64,000 nt of DNA. Origin: Pseudomonadota bacterium. Lineage in GTDB: Bacteria > Pseudomonadota > Gammaproteobacteria > Burkholderiales > Rhodocyclaceae. Made by a program: the position numbers and the translations under genes. The notes below the pieces were generated by a model, which saw nothing but the letters and a program-made list of their open reading frames with translations, made no database searches and had not been told where the DNA came from. The stretch lies in the NCBI GenBank assembly GCA_029776255.1, contig JAKOTN010000109.1:1-64000 (forward strand), given 5' to 3'. Positions 1 through 6,995 of this stretch are shown one piece after another (the stretch's first letter is position 1; each line of letters opens with the position of its first letter).

Positions 1-14
1 CTCAAACGTTGGGC
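1..14 (+). repeat. Right end of an attC recombination site, cut by window edge
   Basis: The window opens on CTCAAAC followed by GTTGGGC (8-14), which fits the integron core-site consensus GTTRRRY. The same CTCAAAC-GTTRGGC ending recurs at 1603-1616 and, damaged, near 1106-1117. The left half of the site is outside the window. Its orientation puts the cassettes, and their genes, on the plus strand and any integrase to the left. Confidence 0.5.
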
Positions 15-269
15 CTTTCGGGAGGAAAGCGTTTGAGCGTTCGTTCTCTTCGCGGCCGCCAGCCGTGTTGCTTCGGCGGCACGCGGTCCGGCGCGGCGGT
101 CGCCGGTCGCGGCGCGGCAGCGGCTGACGCGGCGGCGTGGTGGGCGGTCGTCGTCAGCCGGCGACCGCGCGGGCTTTCGTGCTGGTGGCCTCGCGTGCCG
201 GGCAGGGACGCCTTGCCGGAGACCGCTTCCGTTCGTCGCGCAGCCAGCGCGAGCGTTTTACGTCCCGTG
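15..269. other. ORF-less segment between two attC sites (putative empty cassette)
   Basis: About 255 bases lie between the core site at 8-14 and the inverse core at 270-276. The stretch is very GC-rich and repetitive in GCGGC/CGGCG. Open frames exist, but they read as Arg/Ala/Gly-rich low-complexity translations with no ribosome binding site and no recognisable protein. I see no gene. Cassettes lacking an ORF are known in chromosomal integrons, and some encode small RNAs or promoters; nothing here shows which, if either, applies. Confidence 0.35.
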
Positions 270-364
270 GCCCAACCCGGCGCTCAACCGGACCGCCCAA
301 AAGCTACGCTTTTGGGTCCCCTCCGCGCTGCGCGCTCCGGTGGCCGGTTAGCTCTACGTTGGGT
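270..364 (+). repeat. attC site, complete (about 95 bp)
   Basis: The left end carries the inverse core GCCCAAC (270-276) and the right end the core GTTGGGT (358-364). The flanking arms, CCGGCGCTCAACCGGACC on the left and GGTGGCCGGTTAGCTCTAC on the right, are imperfect inverted repeats with unpaired bases, as expected for a folded attC. The centre holds a further palindrome, CCCAAAAGC/GCTTTTGGG. The next gene starts 47 bases after the core. This is the best-formed attC in the window. Confidence 0.7.
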
Positions 365-411
365 GTCATTCCAGAAACCAGTCAGGCTCAGCTAGCCAAG
401 GAAGTACATCC

Positions 412-1002
412 ATGAATACCCCACTAAATGAAGTGATTAACACTGATGCGCTTCGCGTAGCAATTAACACTTACCTCTCGAAAGCCTTTGATGGCTTAGT
501 AGCCGCGTTTCCTGAAGAAGTATTTTTCTATTTCGGGCTTTACACGTCCTGCGACGATCTTGGATGGTTGGCTGACTCTGCTGGCGGCTGGAAAATAGCA
601 GAGAAATTGGCCCAAGATCTAAGTCGGAGTGAGTCTTTCTCGACATGGCCGACCGAAAGAGTACTGTCCGCTGCAAAGTGGATGTGCGCAGACTATCCAT
701 ACCACTGCTTTGGAGCAGATCGCGGGTATGACAGCGAAGTCAATGAATTGCTGGCTCCGTGGCGGAAGTTCCTGACAGAGGAACACGAAGATGAAGAACT
801 GTCTGATCGTCTTAGCGCTAGCCTCCGCTTGCTAATAGACGAAGAACTCGCTCGCTTCAAAACTAGCAAACACCTGGACAATGTTCTCGTGCTGCTCACC
901 GGTGGAGATATCGACTGGCGGTGGTGCGCTGAATCGGCAACCCGTGTGAACGGGGAAGATTATTGTCGAAAACACCACCCTGACATTTTCTTGCAGTTTT
1001 GA
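412..1002 (+). CDS. Integron cassette protein of unknown function (196 aa)
   Basis: I do not recognise the family. The 196-residue protein is acidic, has no signal peptide or membrane segment and should be cytoplasmic. Near the C-terminus it carries WC, then about 12 residues, then YCRKHH, which resembles a small zinc-binding Cys/His motif; a similar CRKHH motif ends the cassette protein at 1625-2128. The gene starts at an ATG after AAGGAAGT (401-407) and lies between attC at 270-364 and the degenerate attC at 1031-1117, so it reads as a single-gene cassette. Base composition is visibly less GC-rich than in genes to the right, consistent with acquisition. No function can be assigned. Confidence 0.75.
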   Translation: MNTPLNEVINTDALRVAINTYLSKAFDGLVAAFPEEVFFYFGLYTSCDDLGWLADSAGGWKIAEKLAQDLSRSESFSTWPTERVLSAAKWMCADYPYHCFGADRGYDSEVNELLAPWRKFLTEEHEDEELSDRLSASLRLLIDEELARFKTSKHLDNVLVLLTGGDIDWRWCAESATRVNGEDYCRKHHPDIFLQF

Positions 1003-1030
1003 CCCATATGACATTTACCTCGCACTTAGC

Positions 1031-1117
1031 ACCTAACACTGCAGTCAAGGGCGCTCCCTCCGGTCGCTGGACGCTGCGCGATAAAGCCACGCATCGCCGG
1101 TGAATTCAAACGTAGGC
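1031..1117 (+). repeat. Degenerate attC site
   Basis: The left end is ACCTAAC (1031-1037), which matches the inverse core RYYYAAC. The right end reads TTCAAAC-GTAGGC, with the core at 1112-1117 lacking one T of GTTAGGC. It closes the 196-aa cassette and precedes the DUF4345 gene. The missing base suggests it may no longer recombine efficiently. Confidence 0.5.
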
Positions 1118-1158
1118 GGCTGGTGACACACCCGCGAAACGGTGATAAGGATTTAACC

Positions 1159-1536
1159 ATGAGAATCAAACAGGCTTTTCTGATCCTTGCGTTCATTATG
1201 GTGTCAATTATTGCGTTGCTATATGGGGTTTCTCCTCAATGGTTCGCTCGGACGTTTCTGGGAGTGGTGGACCTAAACCTAAACGTTGCCCACATCCTTA
1301 GGGCTGTCATGGGCCTATATCTAGGGCTCGGACTCTTTTGGCTCTTCGCAGTCTCCAGCACCAAACACAGAAATACCGCAGTACTGACCACTGTAATATT
1401 TGCGGCGGGACTGGCGAGCGGCAGGATGGTCAGCCTTGTTGCCGATGGCATCCCGTCACCACTTCTAGTGTTCTATACAATCATTGAGCTTGCACTTGTG
1501 CCCGTTGCATATTGGGTCTACCGCCTTCCAGAATAG
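1159..1536 (+). CDS. DUF4345 family small membrane protein
   Basis: A 125-residue integral membrane protein with four predicted hydrophobic segments (about residues 5-22, 45-65, 70-90 and 100-120). Conserved pieces RAVMGLYLGLGLFWL and GLASGRMVSLVADGIPSPLL match what I know of DUF4345 proteins, whose role is unknown. The ATG at 1159 is preceded by GATAAGG (1144-1150) at suitable distance, so I prefer it to an upstream GTG. The gene sits between attC-like sequences and is read in the cassette direction. Small membrane proteins are common integron cargo. Family assignment is by eye. Confidence 0.7.
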   Translation: MRIKQAFLILAFIMVSIIALLYGVSPQWFARTFLGVVDLNLNVAHILRAVMGLYLGLGLFWLFAVSSTKHRNTAVLTTVIFAAGLASGRMVSLVADGIPSPLLVFYTIIELALVPVAYWVYRLPE

Positions 1537-1562
1537 CGATAGCAGCCCCATTGGTAGCTCTT

Positions 1563-1616
1563 GCCTACCCTCCGGCCCTTCGGGCCTCCGGTGGCCCCTC
1601 AACTCAAACGTTAGGC
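1563..1616 (+). repeat. attC-like site, short
   Basis: The right end CAACTCAAAC-GTTAGGC (core at 1610-1616) is a textbook attC terminus. The left end GCCTACC (1563-1569) differs by one base from the expected inverse core GCCTAAC. A GC-rich hairpin (CCGGCCC/GGGCC) fills the middle. It separates the DUF4345 cassette from the next one, whose start codon is only 8 bases after the core. Confidence 0.55.
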
Positions 1617-1624
1617 GTCTCAAA

Positions 1625-2128
1625 ATGACGGCACACACCAAATTGATGACGTTAGGGGCCGCTCTTCAGAAGGCGGCACGCAATACTCTCGAAGATGGAT
1701 GGATCTTTCTTCGGGACCGCGAGCCGAATACTGAGTCGGAGTGTCTCCTCGTGTACGGAGCGCCGGACGATTCGCCAATCGCGGCGGAGCGCGGCTTTAT
1801 CCTAGAGGGGCTCGATACCGCAACGCTGGAAGATTCCGCCGATTGGTGCACGCAGTTCGAGGATGAGCCAAGCATGGAACTACTGCTTGAGGCGTTCCTG
1901 TACTACTGGAAACATGACGCATGGCTTCCCCACCCTGGGGCCGCTGAGCCGGCGTCGCAGGAAGAGGTGGAGCGACTTCAAGCGATTGAGTTCAATGAAC
2001 TATTGGGGACCGAACGCACTACGGTTCAATGCAAGGTTCCACGCTGTGAGAGAGGCGCAATAGTGAACAGCAGTCTCTGCCGGAAGCATCACTTTGAAGC
2101 GATTCAAAAGCGACCGTACACGGAATGA
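1625..2128 (+). CDS. Integron cassette protein with C-terminal Cys/His motif (167 aa)
   Basis: I do not recognise the family. The 167-residue protein is acidic and soluble, with Trp-rich segments around residues 26 and 100-120. At the C-terminus it has C-x4-C, ten residues, then CRKHH, a plausible zinc-binding finger that recalls the C-terminus of the protein at 412-1002. The ATG at 1625 begins 8 bases after the attC core GTTAGGC, as is common for cassette genes; no strong ribosome binding site is visible in that short leader. No clear attC could be found downstream, so this may be the last intact cassette or its 3' site may be degraded. Confidence 0.7.
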   Translation: MTAHTKLMTLGAALQKAARNTLEDGWIFLRDREPNTESECLLVYGAPDDSPIAAERGFILEGLDTATLEDSADWCTQFEDEPSMELLLEAFLYYWKHDAWLPHPGAAEPASQEEVERLQAIEFNELLGTERTTVQCKVPRCERGAIVNSSLCRKHHFEAIQKRPYTE

Positions 2129-2596
2129 TTGAAGTCCAAATGAGCCTTGGTCCAGAGTTCTACCTTTGATCGATAGACGCTTTGAACTGGTTGGCCGCGG
2201 CATTCGCTCTTTCTGGCTGGCGGCGATCTGAAGGCGGGGGGATTCCCTGCCTTTCCCTACCGCCAAAACAGGGGGAATCTAGTGCGAATACAACCAAGAG
2301 TGCGAATCTTTATCAGATTTGCCGTGATATTGAAAAACCGGGACCATTCAGAAAGCCCACCAGCGTATCGCGAAAAAATGTCTCGACTGATAGCTGAGAA
2401 TATTCGTCCGCGCTCAAGAAATTGTCTTAAAAAAGGGGTGAGCCACGATTTCAACGGAATTGAATGCTTTTTTAATGAATTGAATACAAGGAAGGCTGCA
2501 TATTATTCAGTTATTAAAATCGCGTCCGGGCCGTTTTACGCCAAACGTTGAACCAAAAGCGCCTTTTTATGACGGTATTCCTTGATTGGAGAAAAT
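2129..2596. other. Gene-poor stretch, AT-rich, end of cassette region
   Basis: About 470 bases between the last cassette gene and the LysE-type gene. It is AT-richer than the rest of the window towards the right. A GTG-initiated frame of 89 codons at 2282-2551 shows no family resemblance and no good ribosome binding site, so I do not call it. CCAAACGTTGAAC at 2541-2553 resembles an attC right end, but no matching left arm was found. Confidence 0.4.
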
Positions 2597-3220
2597 ATGA
2601 TCGAGATTCTGGCCGTGGCAACAATCACGATACTTGCGGTAATCAGTCCGGGAGCGGATTTCGCCATGGTGACTCGCAATAGCATGATTTTGTCACGCCG
2701 GGCCGGCATGCTTACCGCGACAGGAATATCCTTGGGAGTGTTGGTCCATGTGGCTTATTCGATGGCAGGTATCGGGCTTTTGATTTCAAAATCGATACTA
2801 CTGTTCAACATGATTAAATTCATAGGTGCCATATACCTTATCTACCTTGGTATAACCATGCTGCGTGCGAAGAAGGCGGATCCGTCGAAAATGGTTAACG
2901 TGGGAAAGCCGCTATCCGATTTCGACGCTCTGAAGACGGGTTTCCTGACCAACGCGCTAAATCCGAAGACCACCCTGTTTGTTGTGTCGTTGTTCTCACA
3001 AGTCATTAGCCCAAATACATCTCTTGCGGTACAGCTTGGCTATGGTGCTTTTATGTCTGTTGCGCATTTTTCTTGGTTTGCTCTGGTCGCTTACGCGTTT
3101 TCTTCCGATGTTGCAAAGCGTTTTGTCGTGTCGTCCCGGCACATCATCGAGCGAGGGATTGGAGCGGCACTTGTGGCGCTCGGCCTTGGTCTGGCAGCGT
3201 TCTCAATGAAAAAAGCATGA
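2597..3220 (+). CDS. LysE/RhtB family amino acid or small-metabolite exporter
   Basis: A 207-residue integral membrane protein with about six hydrophobic helices. The N-terminal motif ISPGADFAMV corresponds to the SPGPD-type signature of LysE/RhtB translocators, which export amino acids or homoserine-lactone-like compounds by proton exchange; GFLTNALNPKTTLF is the second family hallmark. The ATG at 2597 has GGAG (2588-2591) five bases upstream, better than a TTG 15 bases earlier. Substrate cannot be read from sequence. It lies between the cassette array and an IS remnant, with lower GC than the core genes, so it may belong to the acquired segment. Confidence 0.85.
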   Translation: MIEILAVATITILAVISPGADFAMVTRNSMILSRRAGMLTATGISLGVLVHVAYSMAGIGLLISKSILLFNMIKFIGAIYLIYLGITMLRAKKADPSKMVNVGKPLSDFDALKTGFLTNALNPKTTLFVVSLFSQVISPNTSLAVQLGYGAFMSVAHFSWFALVAYAFSSDVAKRFVVSSRHIIERGIGAALVALGLGLAAFSMKKA

Positions 3221-3221
3221 A

Positions 3222-3357
3222 GTCTCTACCGCCTTGTGGAGGCCGTTGATGGTCTCGGCGAGGGCATTGTCGTCGTGCCCCTTTTGCGGCCGACGGAGGG
3301 TTCGAAGCCCGCGGTGGCCTGATCCGCCCCAAATTTCATGAAGGCGTCGCGATCCTA
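3222..3357 (-). pseudogene. IS3-family transposase (OrfB) C-terminal remnant
   Basis: On the minus strand, translation gives MKFGADQATAGFEPSVGRK and then, after a frame change, GHDDNALAETINGLHKAVE. Together these match the IS3-family OrfB segment that normally reads GIEPSVGSVGDSYDNALAE-SINGLYKAE, ending near the last Glu of the DDE triad. Only about 45 codons remain, the frame is broken, and no terminal inverted repeats were seen. It sits exactly between the low-GC cassette region and the high-GC chromosome, suggesting transposon-related rearrangement at this boundary. Confidence 0.65.
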
Positions 3358-3366
3358 AATGCGGGT

Positions 3367-3870
3367 TTATGCGGCCGGCTCGGTGCGTAGGGCGACGTCG
3401 ACCGCCGGTGCGCCGGTCATGGTCAGCAGTTCGCGCGGCGACAGTTTGAAAACGGCGTGCGGGTGGCCGGCGGCGACCCAGATGCGGTCGAAGCGCAGCA
3501 GGTCGGCATCCACCAGGACGCGCACCGTCTGGCAATGGCCGATCGGGCAGACGCCGCCGATCGAGTAGCCGGTGTGGGCCTTGACGAAGCGTGCGTCGGC
3601 CTTGCCGACGGCGCCGACCAGGGCGGCGACTTTTTGTTCGTCGACGCGGTTGGCGCCGCTGGCGACGACCATGACCGCGGTGTCGTCGGCGAGGCGGCGC
3701 ATGACCACCGACTTGGCGATTTCGGCGACGTCGCATCCCAGCGCGGCGGCGGCTTCGGCGGAGGTCCGGCCGGTGGCGGGCAGCAGGATCACCGGATGGG
3801 CATGACCGATGGCGCCGAGCAGATCGGCGACGCGCCGCGCCGATTCCGGGAGGCTGTCGGGCGTGTCCAT
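3367..3870 (-). CDS. YbaK/EbsC-type aminoacyl-tRNA deacylase domain protein
   Basis: A 167-residue cytoplasmic protein of the YbaK/ProX family, which hydrolyses mischarged aminoacyl-tRNA in trans. Family features are the conserved segment EIAKSVVMR (the lysine is usually essential), VASGANRVDEQKVAAL, and GYSIGGVCPIGH near residues 110-120. Length agrees with single-domain YbaK proteins. The start ATG at 3870 has GGCAGG upstream; a longer N-terminal extension would be low complexity and overlap the neighbouring gene. It follows the decarboxylase gene by 19 bases on the same strand, so the two may be cotranscribed. Which tRNA is edited cannot be decided here. Confidence 0.85.
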   Translation of the reverse strand: MDTPDSLPESARRVADLLGAIGHAHPVILLPATGRTSAEAAAALGCDVAEIAKSVVMRRLADDTAVMVVASGANRVDEQKVAALVGAVGKADARFVKAHTGYSIGGVCPIGHCQTVRVLVDADLLRFDRIWVAAGHPHAVFKLSPRELLTMTGAPAVDVALRTEPAA

Positions 3871-3889
3871 CGGCGGTGGCCTGCCCTTT

Positions 3890-5134
3890 TTACACCAGGA
3901 CTTCGACGCAGGCCGGGTGGCCGAGAAAGGCTTGTGGGCTGGCGGTGAAGCCGTAGGCGCCGGACTGGAAGACAACCACCAGATCGCCGATCTGGGCGGT
4001 GGCCAGTTCCATGCGGTCGGCGAGCAGGTCGAGCGGCGTGCATAGCGGGCCGACCACCGACACCGTCTGTGTTTCGCCGGTCGCCATGCGGTTGCCGATC
4101 GCCACCGGGTAATTTTTGCGGATCACTTGCCCGAAGTTGCCGGAGGCCGACAAATGGTGGTGCAGGCCGCCGTCGGTGACCAGAAAGGTGTGGCCGCGTG
4201 AAACCTTGCAGTCGACGACGCGGGCGACGTAGATGCCGGCTTCGCCGACCAGATAGCGCCCGAGCTCGATGACCACCTCGGCGGCGGGCATTAGGTCGGC
4301 GGCGTCGCTGACGATGCGCGCGAGATTGGCGCCGATGGCCGTCAAATCCAGGCGGTTTTCGCCGGGAAAATAGGGGATGCCGAAGCCGCCGCCGAGATTG
4401 AGGAAGCGCACCGGCGACGGCGCGGCGGCCGCCAGGCGGCAGGCGAGTTCGAAGCTCTTGCTCTGCGCGTCGACGATCGCTTCCGGCTTCAGGTTTTGCG
4501 AGCCGGCAAACAGGTGGAAGCCTTCGAAGGTCAGGCCGGCGCGGCCGATTTCGGTCAGCAGTTCGGGAACGCGTTCGGCGTCGACGCCGAACTGTTTGGC
4601 GCCGCCGCCCATTTTCATTCCCGAGCTCTTGAGTTCGAAATCCGGGTTCACGCGCACGGCGACACGGGCGCCCAGGCCGGTGGCGTCGCCGATGGCCACC
4701 AGTTCGGCGACTTCGCGGAAGGATTCGATGTTGATCAAAATGCCGGCGGCGACGGCTTGCTGCAACTCGCGGCGGCTTTTTCCGGGGCCGGCGAAGCTGA
4801 TCTCGCGCGGGTCGGCGCCGGCGTCGAGCGCCACTTTCAATTCGCCGGCCGAGGCCACGTCGATGCCGTCGACCCGTTTCGCCATGTGGCCGACCACGGC
4901 TGGCATCGGGTTGGCCTTCATCGCGTAATGCACTTTCAGCGACGGCGGCAGGGCGGCGCGCAGCTCGGCCACGCGCTGGTCGAGCAGGCGGCGGTCGTAG
5001 GCGTAAAACGGTGTCTGGCCGACGCGCGCGGCGAGTCGCGAGAGTTTCAGTCCGCCGACCAGCAGTTCGCCGTCGCTGACGCGAAACTGGTCCATCGGCG
5101 GGTGGCGGGGGAGGGTGCGTTCGGGTGTATTCAC
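3890..5134 (-). CDS. PLP-dependent decarboxylase, exosortase-A-system associated
   Basis: A 414-residue fold-III PLP decarboxylase related to diaminopimelate/ornithine decarboxylases. The PLP lysine is in HYAMKANP (Lys73). Other family landmarks are GIDVASAGEL, NLGGGFGIPYF, ELGRYLVGEAG and the C-terminal GAYGFTASPQAFLGHP, where a Cys-x-Gly loop would be in true DapA-pathway enzymes. Together with the ligase upstream it matches the pair found next to exosortase A and exopolysaccharide loci in many betaproteobacteria (TIGR03099 type). Its substrate is unknown; lysine biosynthesis is less likely given the partner. The gap to the ligase is 82 bases. Confidence 0.85.
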   Translation of the reverse strand: MNTPERTLPRHPPMDQFRVSDGELLVGGLKLSRLAARVGQTPFYAYDRRLLDQRVAELRAALPPSLKVHYAMKANPMPAVVGHMAKRVDGIDVASAGELKVALDAGADPREISFAGPGKSRRELQQAVAAGILINIESFREVAELVAIGDATGLGARVAVRVNPDFELKSSGMKMGGGAKQFGVDAERVPELLTEIGRAGLTFEGFHLFAGSQNLKPEAIVDAQSKSFELACRLAAAAPSPVRFLNLGGGFGIPYFPGENRLDLTAIGANLARIVSDAADLMPAAEVVIELGRYLVGEAGIYVARVVDCKVSRGHTFLVTDGGLHHHLSASGNFGQVIRKNYPVAIGNRMATGETQTVSVVGPLCTPLDLLADRMELATAQIGDLVVVFQSGAYGFTASPQAFLGHPACVEVLV

Positions 5135-5216
5135 CTGCGGAATTCTCCGGCGGGCGCCGTCTGGCGCGCCGCTTTCAGTGGGCGGCGATGATTCGCCAAG
5201 GGTTTGTCAATGCGTT

Positions 5217-6824
5217 TCAGCGGTTTTCTTCCCGTGCCGCCTGGAATTCGCCGGCCAGCGTCTTGCGGTCGATCTTGCCGTTGGGGTTGCGGGGGAGCGG
5301 GCCTTGCCGCACGGCGATGCCGGCCGGCACCATGTAGGCGGGCATCCGCCGGCGGCATTCGGCGAGCAGTTCCACGGTGTCCACGCTGTCGCCGGTCGGC
5401 GGGGTGACGATGGCTTGAATGGCCTGCCCGAGCGTGGCGTGTTCCACCCCGAAGGCCACGCATTCGCCGACCATCCGTGTCGCGTAGAGGATTTCCTCGA
5501 CCTCGGTGGGGCTGACCCGGTAACCCGAGGTTTTCATCATCTCGTCGCGACGCCCGATGAAATAGAGGAAGCCGTCCTCGTCCATGCGCACCGTGTCGCC
5601 GGAGTAAACGGCGATTTCCGGCAGCACCAGCCCGGCTTCGCGGCCCGGCGTGGTGTTCGGCAAGGGTTTGTAGCGTTCGGCGGTTTTTTGCGGATCGTTC
5701 CAGTAACCCATGCCGACCAGCGCGCCGCGATGCACCAGTTCCCCCGTTTCGTTGGCCTCGCACGGCGAACCGTCTTCGCGCAGAACCAGAATCTCGGCGT
5801 TGGGAATCGACTTGCCGATCGAATCCGGGCGCCGGTCGACCTCGCTCGGCGGCAGGTAGGTCGAGCGGAAGGCTTCGGTCAAGCCGTACATCAGATACGG
5901 CTGGCTTTTCGGCAGCCGCGCGCGCAGGGCGGTCAGCGTTTCGCGTGGCATCCGGCCGCCGGTGTTGGCGAAATAGCGCAAGTGCTCGTCCACGCCGGCC
6001 GGCCAGTCGAGATCGGTGAGTTGGATGTACAAGGGCGGCACGGCGGTCAGCCCGGTCACTTTTTCGCGGATCAGCGCTTTCAGAACGTCGCGCGGCAACA
6101 GGTAGTTGAGCAGCACCACCCGCGCGCCGACATGGAAGGCCGTGCTGAGCTGGCTGAAGCCGGCGTCGAAGGACAGCGGCAAGGCGGCCAGCAGGGTGTC
6201 GTCGGCGCGGTTCTCCAGATAGCTGGCGACGCTCTTGGCGCCGGCCACCATGTTGCGATGCGAAAGCACCACGCCTTTCGGTTTGCCGGTGCTGCCGGAG
6301 GTGTACAGAATGGCCGTCATGTCGGTATCGATCACCCGGTGGCCGACGCCCGGCGTGCCGGTCTGGAGCAGGTCGTCCCAGCGAAGGGTGGCCGGTCCGC
6401 CGGCGAAGGCCGGCGGCGGCGCGTCGTTGACCGTGACGACGTGGCGCAGATCGTCGCAAGAGGCCAGCACCGGCGCCAGCAGGGCAAGACGTTCGCTGGA
6501 GGTCACCAGGGCGCGGACGTTGCAGTCGCGCATGATGTAGGCGACCTGTTCGGCCTTGAGCAGCGGGTTGACCGGCACGAAGACGCCACCGGCGCCGGCG
6601 GCGCCGAAGCTGGCGACGACGGTTTCCAGGCGCTTTTCGAGATAGATGGCGACCCGCTCGCCACGGCGCAGCCCGAGTCCGCGCATGCCGCCGACAAAAC
6701 CGTCGATCGCGCGCTGCAAGACGGCGTAGCTTGTCGACCGCGCGCCATCGGTCAGCGCGATCGCGTCCGGCGCGCGATCGGCCGACCGGGCGACCAACTC
6801 GGAAAGCAGGGAGGACTCGTTCAT
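5217..6824 (-). CDS. Acyl-CoA ligase (AMP-forming), exosortase-A-system associated
   Basis: A 535-residue member of the ANL adenylate-forming superfamily. The P-loop-like motif YTSGSTGKPKG lies near residue 170, MYGLTEAF near 310, the hinge region RRDEMMKTSGYRVSPTEVEE near 420-440, and the C-terminal catalytic lysine in PNGKIDRK near 515. It activates a carboxylate as acyl-AMP for transfer to CoA or a carrier thiol. Pairing with the PLP decarboxylase downstream is the hallmark of the TIGR03098/TIGR03099 pair linked to exosortase A. No acyl carrier protein, exosortase or PEP-CTERM gene is in the window. The ATG at 6824 has only a weak upstream ribosome binding site. Confidence 0.85.
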   Translation of the reverse strand: MNESSLLSELVARSADRAPDAIALTDGARSTSYAVLQRAIDGFVGGMRGLGLRRGERVAIYLEKRLETVVASFGAAGAGGVFVPVNPLLKAEQVAYIMRDCNVRALVTSSERLALLAPVLASCDDLRHVVTVNDAPPPAFAGGPATLRWDDLLQTGTPGVGHRVIDTDMTAILYTSGSTGKPKGVVLSHRNMVAGAKSVASYLENRADDTLLAALPLSFDAGFSQLSTAFHVGARVVLLNYLLPRDVLKALIREKVTGLTAVPPLYIQLTDLDWPAGVDEHLRYFANTGGRMPRETLTALRARLPKSQPYLMYGLTEAFRSTYLPPSEVDRRPDSIGKSIPNAEILVLREDGSPCEANETGELVHRGALVGMGYWNDPQKTAERYKPLPNTTPGREAGLVLPEIAVYSGDTVRMDEDGFLYFIGRRDEMMKTSGYRVSPTEVEEILYATRMVGECVAFGVEHATLGQAIQAIVTPPTGDSVDTVELLAECRRRMPAYMVPAGIAVRQGPLPRNPNGKIDRKTLAGEFQAAREENR

Positions 6825-6995
6825 TTTTTTACCGCGACAGGTGGATGACGGACCTGGATTTTAGCGGCATGTGCCCGTGGCGTCTCGAAAAACCGGGTGT
6901 GGAGGATTCTTTCTCGCCGCTCCCGATCCATCGGCGTTGCCCGCGCGCCACTAAAATCGGGTAGCCTGAACGGCCCATTCGACCGAACGCTTTCG

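Noticed and set aside
9-415. Two overlapping plus-strand frames before the first cassette gene
   Set aside because: They run through the attC site, are Arg/Ala/Gly-rich, and lack ribosome binding sites and any similarity.
2282-2551. 89-codon frame in the gap before the LysE gene
   Set aside because: GTG start without ribosome binding site and no recognisable similarity; coding status cannot be supported.
2541-2553. CCAAACGTTGAAC as a further attC right end
   Set aside because: It fits the core consensus, but no inverse core or complementary left arm was found within 150 bases upstream.
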